A stretch of 15,012 nucleotides of DNA, from assembly GCA_024653385.1 (NCBI GenBank), contig JANLFZ010000004.1:1-15012 (forward strand), in the 5' to 3' direction. The notes under the pieces are model-generated. The model was not told where the DNA came from, searched no databases, and saw only the letters and a list, made by a program, of their open reading frames with translations. The DNA is from Thermoguttaceae bacterium. Lineage in GTDB: Bacteria > Planctomycetota > Planctomycetia > Pirellulales > Thermoguttaceae. Shown one piece after another: positions 7,300 to 15,012 of the stretch. How positions within the stretch are numbered: position 1 is the stretch's first letter; every line of letters starts with the position of its first letter. Position numbers and translations under genes: made by a program.

Positions 7300-8247
7300 A
7301 TGGCGTGCGCACCCAACCCGTTTGCCGACCCCGTGATCCACGCCAGCTACGCCCGCTGCCGCGAGATCGCGCGTCGTGCCGGGTCGAGTTTTTATCCCTC
7401 GTTCTTCTTGTTGCCGCGTTCGAAACGGCGCGCGATGGAGGCGCTCTATGCATTCATGCGCCACAGCGACGACCTGGCCGACGGCCCGCAGCCGCTCGAA
7501 CACCGCCGGCAGGCGCTGGCCGAGTGGCGCGGGCTGGTCGAGGCGGTGCTGCCATCGGGCATGCGTGCGTCGGGCACGGCGCCGGTCCTTGGCGAAGCGG
7601 CGACCGTCGGCCTCAGCGACGTGCTCCTGCTGCCTGCCCTGGCCGACACGGTCCGCCGATTCGGCATCCCGCCGGAACACCTGCTGGCCGTGCTTGACGG
7701 CCTCGCGATGGACCTCGACGTGCGTGCGTATGCGACGTTTGACGAACTCCAGGGGTATTGCCGGCTGGTCGGCTCGGCCCCCGGCCTGGTGTGCCTTTAT
7801 GTCTGGGGCTTTTCCGGCGACGACGCCCTCGACCTGGCCGGCCGATGCGGCGTGGCCTTTCAACTGACCAATATCCTCCGGGACCTGGGCCAGGACGCGG
7901 CCGGCGGACGTGTGTACCTGCCGGAATCGGATCTGCGCGAGTGCGGGTACACGCGAGACGATCTGCTTTGCGGCGTGGTCAACGAGCCCTTCGAACGCCT
8001 CGTCCTCTTGGAGGGCAGCCGGGCCCGCTCGCTGTACCATGAGGGAGCCGACCTGATCGACCGCTTGGCACGCGACGGACGGCGGATGTTCGGCATGATG
8101 ACGAGCCTTTACCACCACCTGCTCGATGAGGTGCTTCGCCGCCGCCGCGAACTCTTCGTCCGGCGCATCCGGCTGGGAGCGTGGTCCAAGCTGCGCATCG
8201 CCGCGCGTTGGGCGCTACTGCCGCCACGGAGATCGTCGTTGCCATGA
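7300..8247 (+). CDS. hpnD: Presqualene diphosphate synthase HpnD
   Basis: Second squalene/phytoene-synthase-family gene. HpnD joins two farnesyl diphosphates into presqualene diphosphate, the substrate of HpnC. The 315 residues contain SFYPSFFLLP (30-39) and the first Asp-rich motif YAFMRHSDDLAD (DDLAD at 57-61). A conserved GYCRLVGSAPGL (152-163) follows, then the second motif NILRDLGQDAAGGRVYLP with Asp195 and Asp199. Gln198 and Gly202 stand where I expect Glu and Arg in typical HpnD; this needs an alignment. ATG 7300 follows the hpnC stop by 17 bases. It has no well-spaced Shine-Dalgarno (AGGG abuts the ATG), so translation is probably coupled to hpnC. The frame stays open far upstream, but that is antisense to ispH and overlaps hpnC, so ATG 7300 is the sensible start. 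Its TGA overlaps the hpnE ATG. Confidence 0.93.
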   Translation: MACAPNPFADPVIHASYARCREIARRAGSSFYPSFFLLPRSKRRAMEALYAFMRHSDDLADGPQPLEHRRQALAEWRGLVEAVLPSGMRASGTAPVLGEAATVGLSDVLLLPALADTVRRFGIPPEHLLAVLDGLAMDLDVRAYATFDELQGYCRLVGSAPGLVCLYVWGFSGDDALDLAGRCGVAFQLTNILRDLGQDAAGGRVYLPESDLRECGYTRDDLLCGVVNEPFERLVLLEGSRARSLYHEGADLIDRLARDGRRMFGMMTSLYHHLLDEVLRRRRELFVRRIRLGAWSKLRIAARWALLPPRRSSLP

Positions 8248-9629
8248 TGGCCCTTGGCAAGTCCGATCGCGTCTTGCGCGTGGCGGTCATCGGCGGTGGG
8301 GTCGCGGGCCTGGCCGCGGCCGCGGCGCTGGCGCGAAACGGTGTGCGCGTCGAGGTCTTCGAAGCCCGCCGGCGCCTGGGCGGCCGCGCCGCCTCGTTTC
8401 TCGATCCGATCTCGGGACGATGGATCGACCACGGCCAACACGTCTCGATGGGATGTTGCATCTGTTTGGCGGATTTGTGCCGCCGCGCCGGCGCCGCCGA
8501 GTGCTTCACCCTTCACCGGCGCCTGCACTTCGTCACGCCCGACGGGCGGTGCCACGATTTCGCCGCCGTCGGCTGGCTGCCGGCCCCGCTCCACCTCGTG
8601 CCGGGCGTGCTCCGCCTGGGATTTCTCCGCATGAGCGAGCGGTGGCGCCTGATGGGGACGATCCGCCGACTGGCCCACGTCGGCTCAAGCGGGGACGAGC
8701 CCCACGAAGCGATCGGCCCCTGGCTGCGCCGGCGGCAAAGCGCCCAGGCGATCGAGCGGTTCTGGTCGCCCATCCTCACCAGCGCCCTGGGCGAGTCGCT
8801 CGACCGCGCGTCGGTGGCCGCCGCCGCGCAGGTCGTTCGCGAGGGGCTACTTGCCTCGCGACGTGCCTACGAATTGGCGATTCCCACGGTTGCCCTCGCG
8901 GAACTGTTCGACCAGCGCCTGGGGGCATGGCTCGCGGGCCAAGGCGCCGTGATCCGGCGCGGGGTCCGCGTGGCGCAAGTGGAGGGAGACGCTCGCCGGG
9001 TCGCCGCGCTGGTGCTGGCCGATGGGACGCGCCTGGCGTTCGATGCCGTGGTCGTGGCCGTGCCGTGGTGGACTGTCCAGCGGCTTCTTCCCCCGGCAAT
9101 GCTCGCGGTCCTTCCCGGCGTGGCCGACGCCGCGCGACTCGAGCCGTCGCCGATCACCGCGATTCACCTCTGGTTCGATCAGCCGGTCTGCCGGCTCCCG
9201 CACGCCGTGCTGCTGGACGGGGTGGGCCAGTGGCTGTTCAGCCCGCCGGAACGCGCCAGGCCGGGCGAGCACTATGCCCAGGTCGTGATCAGCGCGTCGC
9301 GCCGGCTTCTCGGCCGGGACCACGAGGAGGTGATCGGCCAGGTCGTGCGCCAGATCTCGAGCCTGTTTTCGGAGTCTCAGACAACGCATCCGCCCCGACC
9401 GGCGAAGCTGCTCCGCGGCCGCATGGTCACGGAGCGCCGGGCGGTGTTCTCGGTTCAGCCCGGCGTCGACGCCTTGCGGCCCGCGCAGGAGACCGCCTTG
9501 GAGAACTTGGTGCTGGCCGGCGATTGGACGGCCACGGGCTGGCCCGCGACGATGGAAGGCGCGGCGCGCAGCGGCTACCGTGCCGCCGAGGCGATCCTGC
9601 GGCGCCCTGGATGGCGCGGTTGCCCCTAG
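8244..9629 (+). CDS. hpnE: Hydroxysqualene dehydroxylase HpnE (FAD-dependent)
   Basis: Flavin-dependent amine-oxidase-like enzyme that reduces hydroxysqualene to squalene, the last step of the three-enzyme bacterial route. The 461 residues begin with an FAD dinucleotide fold, VAVIGGGVAGLAAAAALA (GGGVAG at 17-22), with the ribose-binding acidic residue Glu40 at the end of the second strand, then RLGGRA (44-49). The C-terminal FAD motif LVLAGDWTATGWPATMEGA lies close to the end, as is usual. The start ATG at 8244 shares ATGA with the hpnD stop (8245-8247); a second ATG at 8247 is equally possible. The tight overlap implies translational coupling, which suits a pathway passing hydrophobic intermediates. 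Carotenoid desaturases of the same fold are the main alternative, but the hpnC-hpnD context makes HpnE far more likely. The stop is one base from the stop of the convergent giant gene. Confidence 0.94.
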   Translation: MMALGKSDRVLRVAVIGGGVAGLAAAAALARNGVRVEVFEARRRLGGRAASFLDPISGRWIDHGQHVSMGCCICLADLCRRAGAAECFTLHRRLHFVTPDGRCHDFAAVGWLPAPLHLVPGVLRLGFLRMSERWRLMGTIRRLAHVGSSGDEPHEAIGPWLRRRQSAQAIERFWSPILTSALGESLDRASVAAAAQVVREGLLASRRAYELAIPTVALAELFDQRLGAWLAGQGAVIRRGVRVAQVEGDARRVAALVLADGTRLAFDAVVVAVPWWTVQRLLPPAMLAVLPGVADAARLEPSPITAIHLWFDQPVCRLPHAVLLDGVGQWLFSPPERARPGEHYAQVVISASRRLLGRDHEEVIGQVVRQISSLFSESQTTHPPRPAKLLRGRMVTERRAVFSVQPGVDALRPAQETALENLVLAGDWTATGWPATMEGAARSGYRAAEAILRRPGWRGCP

Positions 9630-9630
9630 C

Positions 9631-12600
9631 CTACTGGTCCAAGACCGATAGCGCGACCTCGACTTCCCGGGAACTGGGAGTACGCCGGATGCCGGTTCCG
9701 AGGGTGCCGCCCATCAATCCCGCGTCAGCGGCGAGGTCCTCCAGGCCGAGCATGTGGCCCAACTCGTGGGCCACGACGGACACCAGATCAATCCGATCGA
9801 CCGCGCGGGGGTCGATCGCCCGCCGGTCTGCACCGGCCGGTGCGAACTCTTCGTCCGCGCCGGGCGTCGGATCGACGAACCAGCCGTGGCCTGCCGCATC
9901 CCAATCGAGGTAGACCGCATCGCGGGCTGCCAGGCCGAGCTGCCGGCCGGGCAGGTCGGCCAGGCGCACGTCGACTTGCGAGAGGGCCCTGAGCCGATCC
10001 GCCGGCAGACCCGCCGCCGACCACCGCGCAAGGGCCGCATCGACGATCGCATCGAGCTGCCAGCGCGACACGGTTGCCGGTTGGGCCGCGGCCGCGACCG
10101 CCGCCGCCAAGAGCGGAGCCGGGCCCGTCCAGCGTCCAGCCACCGGAATCGCGCCGGCCACCGACACGCTCGAGTCGAACTGGTTCACCGCCAGCGGCAG
10201 CCCGGGCGAAGGGGCTCGGTTCTCGTCGACCAGGTAGAAGCGGTGAAGCGGCGGGGCATACAGGCCGATCGTGTCGACGCCGTCGCCGTTCCAGTCGCCG
10301 GCCACCGGCCACCATCCCGCCACGTTCGCCCGATACGAGAAGGGAGCGATGGCCTGTGGATCGCTGCTGCTGTTGTTATTGATCAGGTAGAACGTCGCGG
10401 TCAGCGGATCGAACACGCCGACCGTGTCCAGGCCGTCGCCGTTCCAGTCGCCGGCCACCGGGCGCCAGCCATTGAGGTTCACTCCCCACGAGAACACGGG
10501 GACCAATTGGGGGTCTAGGGCGCTGTTGTTGTTGATCAGGTAGAAGGTGGTCGTGAACGGATCGAACAAGCCAACGGTGTCGTCGCCGTCGCCATCCCAG
10601 TCGACGGCCACGGGGAGCCAGCCGCTAAGGTTCACGCCCCAGGAGAAGGTGTTGACCGGTCCCGGCGACTGGCTGTTCCCGTCGATCAGGTGGAACGTGG
10701 TGGTGAAGGGATCGAACACGCCGGCCGTCTCGACGCCGTCGCCGTTCCAGTCGCCGCTGACGGGGAGCCCGCCCCGCACGCTAACGGGAAACGCGAACGA
10801 GTTCTGGCTGGCGCCGGCCGCGTTCTCGTCGGCCAGATGGAACTGGGCAGCACCGGGGGCGTACAGCCCGACCGTGATCGGAGCCGGGGGCGGCAAAAGG
10901 CCTTCGTCGAAAAGCACCGGCGCGCCCTGGCCCGCAACTGGTGGGTCGAAATTCCCCACGATGGGCATGGCGTAGTCGTTGCCGAAGCGCGCAACGAGGT
11001 CCTTGCCCAACGGGATCGGGCTGAAATCGACCACGTTGCCCAGTCCGTTGAGCGTGTCGGGATGAATGCGGTCCTGAATCCGCCGGTCGGCCGAGATGAG
11101 GAAATACCACTCGGCCATCGCCTGGGGCGCGGCGCCGCTGCGGTCGGGCACGAACAGGCCGAGGTCGTCGATGCCGTCCTTATCCATGTCGGCCGCCACG
11201 GGCCGCTCGCGCACGCCGATGAACCCGAACGAGAACCAGGCATCGAGCTGCCCGAAACCGTTCGATGCGAAATCGAGGAAGAACTGGTCGTCGCGGTACG
11301 TGGCCAGGTCGTCGCGCCCGTCGCCGTCGAAATCGCCGACCACGGGATAGCCCGTGATCGCGGTGTTCACCCGGCTGGCCAGGTCGATGCGGAAGTCGTG
11401 ATTCGTGTCGAAGAACCAGGCCGTGCCGGTGAACAGGCCGATCTCGTCGCCGTTCTGGGCGTTGCCGTCGAAGTTGCCGGCGAACGGGACGGCGTTGAGG
11501 CTCGTCGGCTCGGGCCCGCTGGTCACGAGGTTGGCCACGCCGTCGTTGTCGGTGTCGATGAGCCACCGCCACTGCCCCCCCACCCGGCCATACGCCGCGA
11601 GCTTGTCGAAACCGTCGGCTAGGTCGTCGTCGGCCGTGCCGTACACGTTGTCGGGGCCAGGGCCGGCGAAGTTCCCGGCGAACAGATCGTCGGCCGTGAA
11701 GCCCAGGGTATAGATCAGGTCGCGGTTGGTGAAGTCGAGGTTCGTCGGGTCGAAGTGGAAGTTGCCGTTGGTGTCGACGTAGACGCTGCCGGCGTCCCAG
11801 ACGCCGATCTCGGGCCGCGTGTCGACCGTGAAGCGGGCCACGAAATCGCCGCCGGGCTGCCCGTCGCCGCTGGGGAACAGCGGCTGCTCCTGGGGTTCGG
11901 GCGCGTTGCTCTCGCCATCGAGGCGGTTCCCCGCGTCGTCCACCAGCGCATCGCGCAGGGTGAGCGTGAAGCGGTCGTCGGGCAGCGGCTCGAAGAACGT
12001 CAGCACGATCGTGCCCGTGGCCGCCTGGCCCGGAACGGTCGGATCGGGGAGGAACGCCACCGACTGGATCGGAATGATGCCGTTGGCGTCGCCCACCAGC
12101 AGGAAGTGCCCCGGCGCAACCGCCACCTCGGGGTTCAGCGCCGGGTTGGGGAACTCCAGCACCCTTGCCGGGAAGTCCTGCACCCGGACCGTGAGGCTAT
12201 GGACCAGCGGGGTCGGGCCGTCGGTCGAAGGCTTCGGGTCGAACACGTCGTAAGGCGGCAGCGCGGCCAATCCGGCCAGCGACGGATTGCCGCCGACGGC
12301 GCCCACGAGGGTCGCGGCCCCCGTGGCGAGGTCGATCGTGTAGAGACTCGTCGTGCCGCCCACGGTGAGGGCCGCGTAGGCCACGTTCAACTCGGGCGTG
12401 ATATCGAAGCCGGCGACGGCCGAGGCGTCCACCCCCAGTGGGCCGATCGTGGTCAGCGTGCCCGCGCTGGCCGGATTCTGAAGGGCCAGCACATCGGCAT
12501 TGCTGTCGATCACGTAGAGGCCCGTCGACTCGGCGCCGAGGGTGCTATTGGTGTAGGCCGCCGCCACCACGTTCGGGTCGGGCGGGTTGAGCGCCGCATC

Positions 12601-15012
12601 GACGGTCACCACGCCGGTGTCGGGGTCGATCCGGAGGTTCTGGTCGAGGTCGCTCACGACGCGCAGACGGTCGACGACCGGGTTGAAATCCACCCCGAAC
12701 GACGTGCCCAAGAGCGCCGCCGTCAAGTTGGCCACCGGAGTCGTCGTGCCGAGGAATGGGTCGATGGTCACCAGCCGGTCGGTGACCGGGCCGTCGACCA
12801 CGCCGTACAAGAGGCCGTTGACCGGGCGCACGTCGATGCCCACCACGGTCTCGCCGGCTGCCAGGCCGGTGATCGGCACGGTCGCCAAGATCGTTCCCGG
12901 TGCCGACGCGCGGAAGCGGACCAGCGTGTTGCCCGCGCCCAGTCCCACGAGCATCGTGTCCCTGGGGAAGAACACGCCGAAGACCTGCGGGCCCTGGGTG
13001 TCGAGGAAGATGTTCAGGGCCTCGGCACTCAACCCAGCCCCGGGGCTTACGTTGCCGGCAAGGTCCTCAGCGGTCACGAGGATCCGCCTCAGGCCATCCA
13101 GCGGGAAGAACGCCGGATCGTTAAGGTCCACGGTGCTCGAGACGCGCCACTGGCCGTTGGGGTACTGGTTCGTGCCGTCTTCCGGCTGGGCCACCGTGAG
13201 GCCCAAGAGCACGTCGAAGTTGTCGATGCCGTTCTCGGGCGTCAGATCGGCGTACACGCGGATGATCGCATTGGCCTCGGCCGTGCCCCAGAACTCGGGG
13301 GTCGTGTCGTTCGTCTTGCGATCGATGGCGGTCGGCGGCTGCGGCGTGACGCCCGGGTCGGGCACCAGCCCGTCGAGCGGGTCGCTTGCAACGCCGAAGA
13401 ACACCGGCGGCGGCACGGTGTCGACCACGATCTCCAGCGATTGGCTCCGCGGCCCGAACCCCGTGGCCGGGGTCACCGTGACTTGCGAGAGGTCGTTGTC
13501 GGCCGGGTCGATCATCTGCACGCGGGCCGAAATGAAGTGGCTGCCGTCGACCAGCGGCGTTGCGAACGTGAACGAGTACACCCCGTTGAGGTTCGCCACG
13601 GGCTGCGCGAATCCCAAGAAGACCGGGTTGTGCGTGTCGGTCTCGTCGTACACGGCCACGCGGAAGCCAGGAGCGAGGTCCACGGGCGAGGCCGCGGTCG
13701 AGGGGTTAAAGGGGATGGGAATCACCTCGTCGGGCGGCGGAGCCCCGGGCACGCCTGCCGCGTTGCCCGGCAGGTCGTTCAAGAGGATCGCGTCGTCCAG
13801 CCTCAACAGGATTGTGGGCGTGTTGTCGCGCGTCACGTCGTCGAACTGGCTCCGCCCGCTGTCACTGACGCCGAGCGCCTCCTGAATGTGGATCTGCCCG
13901 CGGATCGCCCCCAAGGGGTTTGCCGTCGTGTGGATATTGATGTAGGTGTCGCCCGCCAGGAGGGCCGCGATGTCGGCCGGGGCCGCGGAGAACGCAGCGC
14001 CCGTAAGCCTCAGGCGAATGCCCGCAGGCTCGACCGTCCAGCCGGCAACGCCGAGATTGACGATGATCGGCCCATTGACGCCGACCGCGCCGGAGTGGAT
14101 GTGGGCCCCGGTCAACTCGGGTAGCGACGTGAGGTCGACAAGCTCGACGCCCGAGACGAACAGGTCGAGATCGAACGTGTTGGTCGCCGCATGGTACTGG
14201 AAGTTCGCCGTGCCGTTGGCGATCGTGCTGACGGGCCCGATCGGCGGGGCCTCCTGGCTGCCGGTCAGGATCACCAGATTGTCGGCCAACTCGAGGTCGA
14301 ACGGGGTCGGCGGGGCCTGGTTGAGCACGCTGAGCGTGTAGTTGTTGACCACCGCCCCGGTGGCGCCGAAGACCCGCAGGTAGTAGACCTGGCCTTGGAC
14401 CGCGGGGATGCGAATCCGCTCGTCGGCGTCGGCATCGTTCGTGCCGAAGCCGCCGGGGGCGCCGCTGACGATCAGCGTGCCGTCGGCGTCGAAGAGCTGG
14501 AGTTCGAGGTCGCCGGCGCCGGGCAGCCCAGGCCGCCCGCTCGATGCCACCAAGGCGATCTGTTCGAAGAACACCTGGAAATCCAACGTCCCCGTGACCT
14601 CGGCCTCGACGCGGTACCAATCCTCGTCGGCCGGCAAAACGAAGTCGAAGGGAGGCCCGACCGAGAACGCGCCCGGATCGATCGTCGGATCGACGTTCAG
14701 GGCCGCCCCGGCCCCCAAGTGCGTGGCGACGAGGATGTCGTTGTTGGCCTCGAACGGATCGTGCTTGAAGACCACCACGCGGCCGTTGTTGTTGGCTTGG
14801 GTGACGGGCTGGTTCCACTCGTCGAGGATTTCCGTGTACTCGACGTTTTCGAACACGAAGTCGAACGGCTCGGCATTGGCCGGCCCGACGGTGATGCTGC
14901 CGGTCGCGTCGCTGGCGCCCTTGCGGTAGATCGAAAGGTCGTCGAGCCCGTCGTCGATCACGGCCAGCCGGTCGCGGGTCGATGCGGGGCCGCCGTCGAC
15001 GTTGAACAGCAG
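9631..15012 (-). CDS. Giant secreted multidomain protein with C-terminal metzincin site, 5'-partial
   Basis: The frame is open to the right edge, so the true start lies outside; 1793 residues are visible. Numbering from the GTG at 14961, which has 17 further open codons before it: a repeat-like end with YRKGASDATGSI (12-23); a PPC-like domain (about 100-215); and a CHRD domain (about 226-362) with LTGSQEAPP, GAHIHSG and YINIHT...GAIRGQIH. Two Ig-like segments follow (about 365-515 and 517-668). A DUF4394 domain (about 671-903) has VGIDVRPVNGLLYG, FGVDFNPVVDRLRVVS and QNLRIDPDTG. Then come an Ig-like SbsA-type stretch (about 915-1048) and FG-GAP/VCBS-like repeats (about 1060-1613) with DxDxDG motifs. 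After an Ala-rich linker the C-terminal domain (about 1625-1776) has AHELGHMLGLEDL, a metzincin site with His1732, Glu1733, His1736 and Asp1742, and a possible Met-turn at Met1750. It is almost certainly extracellular. No dockerin or sorting signal is seen at the C-terminus. The substrate is unknown. Confidence 0.95.
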   Translation of the reverse strand: MLFNVDGGPASTRDRLAVIDDGLDDLSIYRKGASDATGSITVGPANAEPFDFVFENVEYTEILDEWNQPVTQANNNGRVVVFKHDPFEANNDILVATHLGAGAALNVDPTIDPGAFSVGPPFDFVLPADEDWYRVEAEVTGTLDFQVFFEQIALVASSGRPGLPGAGDLELQLFDADGTLIVSGAPGGFGTNDADADERIRIPAVQGQVYYLRVFGATGAVVNNYTLSVLNQAPPTPFDLELADNLVILTGSQEAPPIGPVSTIANGTANFQYHAATNTFDLDLFVSGVELVDLTSLPELTGAHIHSGAVGVNGPIIVNLGVAGWTVEPAGIRLRLTGAAFSAAPADIAALLAGDTYINIHTTANPLGAIRGQIHIQEALGVSDSGRSQFDDVTRDNTPTILLRLDDAILLNDLPGNAAGVPGAPPPDEVIPIPFNPSTAASPVDLAPGFRVAVYDETDTHNPVFLGFAQPVANLNGVYSFTFATPLVDGSHFISARVQMIDPADNDLSQVTVTPATGFGPRSQSLEIVVDTVPPPVFFGVASDPLDGLVPDPGVTPQPPTAIDRKTNDTTPEFWGTAEANAIIRVYADLTPENGIDNFDVLLGLTVAQPEDGTNQYPNGQWRVSSTVDLNDPAFFPLDGLRRILVTAEDLAGNVSPGAGLSAEALNIFLDTQGPQVFGVFFPRDTMLVGLGAGNTLVRFRASAPGTILATVPITGLAAGETVVGIDVRPVNGLLYGVVDGPVTDRLVTIDPFLGTTTPVANLTAALLGTSFGVDFNPVVDRLRVVSDLDQNLRIDPDTGVVTVDAALNPPDPNVVAAAYTNSTLGAESTGLYVIDSNADVLALQNPASAGTLTTIGPLGVDASAVAGFDITPELNVAYAALTVGGTTSLYTIDLATGAATLVGAVGGNPSLAGLAALPPYDVFDPKPSTDGPTPLVHSLTVRVQDFPARVLEFPNPALNPEVAVAPGHFLLVGDANGIIPIQSVAFLPDPTVPGQAATGTIVLTFFEPLPDDRFTLTLRDALVDDAGNRLDGESNAPEPQEQPLFPSGDGQPGGDFVARFTVDTRPEIGVWDAGSVYVDTNGNFHFDPTNLDFTNRDLIYTLGFTADDLFAGNFAGPGPDNVYGTADDDLADGFDKLAAYGRVGGQWRWLIDTDNDGVANLVTSGPEPTSLNAVPFAGNFDGNAQNGDEIGLFTGTAWFFDTNHDFRIDLASRVNTAITGYPVVGDFDGDGRDDLATYRDDQFFLDFASNGFGQLDAWFSFGFIGVRERPVAADMDKDGIDDLGLFVPDRSGAAPQAMAEWYFLISADRRIQDRIHPDTLNGLGNVVDFSPIPLGKDLVARFGNDYAMPIVGNFDPPVAGQGAPVLFDEGLLPPPAPITVGLYAPGAAQFHLADENAAGASQNSFAFPVSVRGGLPVSGDWNGDGVETAGVFDPFTTTFHLIDGNSQSPGPVNTFSWGVNLSGWLPVAVDWDGDGDDTVGLFDPFTTTFYLINNNSALDPQLVPVFSWGVNLNGWRPVAGDWNGDGLDTVGVFDPLTATFYLINNNSSSDPQAIAPFSYRANVAGWWPVAGDWNGDGVDTIGLYAPPLHRFYLVDENRAPSPGLPLAVNQFDSSVSVAGAIPVAGRWTGPAPLLAAAVAAAAQPATVSRWQLDAIVDAALARWSAAGLPADRLRALSQVDVRLADLPGRQLGLAARDAVYLDWDAAGHGWFVDPTPGADEEFAPAGADRRAIDPRAVDRIDLVSVVAHELGHMLGLEDLAADAGLMGGTLGTGIRRTPSSREVEVALSVLDQ
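10123..10878 (-). repeat. Tandem ~153-bp coding repeat (FG-GAP/VCBS-like units)
   Basis: Within the giant gene, four full units and two partial ones encode about 51 residues each: G-W-x-P-V-A-G-D-W-N-G-D-G, then T-V-G-V-F-D-P, then T-F-Y-L-I-N-N-N-S and a turn ending in V-N-L. Units span residues 1398-1446, 1447-1497, 1498-1548 and 1549-1602, with partial ones at 1362-1397 and 1603-1613. At DNA level, gttccagtcgccggccac occurs at 10288 and 10441, with diverged copies at 10594 and 10744, giving periods of 153, 153 and 150. gatcagg recurs at 10381, 10534 and 10684 with the same spacing. The DxNGDG loops look like calcium sites of beta-propeller-type blades. Confidence 0.9.

Noticed and set aside
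5138..7453. Minus-strand 771-residue open frame
   Set aside because: It covers ispH, hpnC and the start of hpnD in other frames with low-complexity Arg/Gly-rich sequence and no family motifs.
11755..14124. Plus-strand 789-residue open frame opposite the giant gene
   Set aside because: Its composition (Arg/His/Val/Gly-rich, no motifs) is that of an antisense shadow, while the minus strand shows recognisable CHRD and DUF4394 domains over the same bases.

Overview
The window is GC-rich, densely coded DNA from a bacterium, most likely a planctomycete (an uncultured member of the Pirellulales is my best guess). The evidence is an hpnCDE squalene cluster beside ispH, very large secreted multidomain proteins of a planctomycete type, and lineage-specific secreted proteins with no recognisable function. 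No rRNA, tRNA, CRISPR array, insertion sequence or phage gene was seen.

Left part (1-2610): the end of a small three-helix membrane protein gene, probably open to the left edge. A candidate intrinsic terminator follows, then a secreted clan GH-A (GH5-like) glycoside hydrolase with a strong ribosome binding site. On the opposite strand, overlapping the 3' end of the hydrolase gene, lies what looks like the C-terminal remnant of a PL10-type pectic acid lyase, so this may be a decayed carbohydrate-use locus.

Middle (2611-9629): an 894-residue secreted protein of unknown function lies on the minus strand, downstream of ispH. ispH diverges from a + strand operon hpnC-hpnD-hpnE across only 28 bp. 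IspH makes IPP and DMAPP. These are chain-extended to farnesyl diphosphate by enzymes not in this window, and HpnD, HpnC and HpnE then turn that into squalene by way of presqualene diphosphate and hydroxysqualene. The segment therefore pairs isoprenoid supply with squalene synthesis for hopanoids, sterols or C30 carotenoids.

Right part (9631-15012): one giant minus-strand gene, 5'-truncated by the window edge. It encodes an extracellular protein with PPC-like, CHRD, Ig-like, DUF4394 and FG-GAP/VCBS-like regions, and a C-terminal metzincin-type zinc site (HExxHxxGxxD). A ~153-bp tandem repeat encodes part of the FG-GAP-like region. Its stop codon is one base from the hpnE stop codon.

I did not find a convincing new defence or mobile system. 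The most unusual items are the giant protease-like exoprotein, the uncharacterised 894-residue secreted protein and the very tight ispH/hpnC divergent junction.
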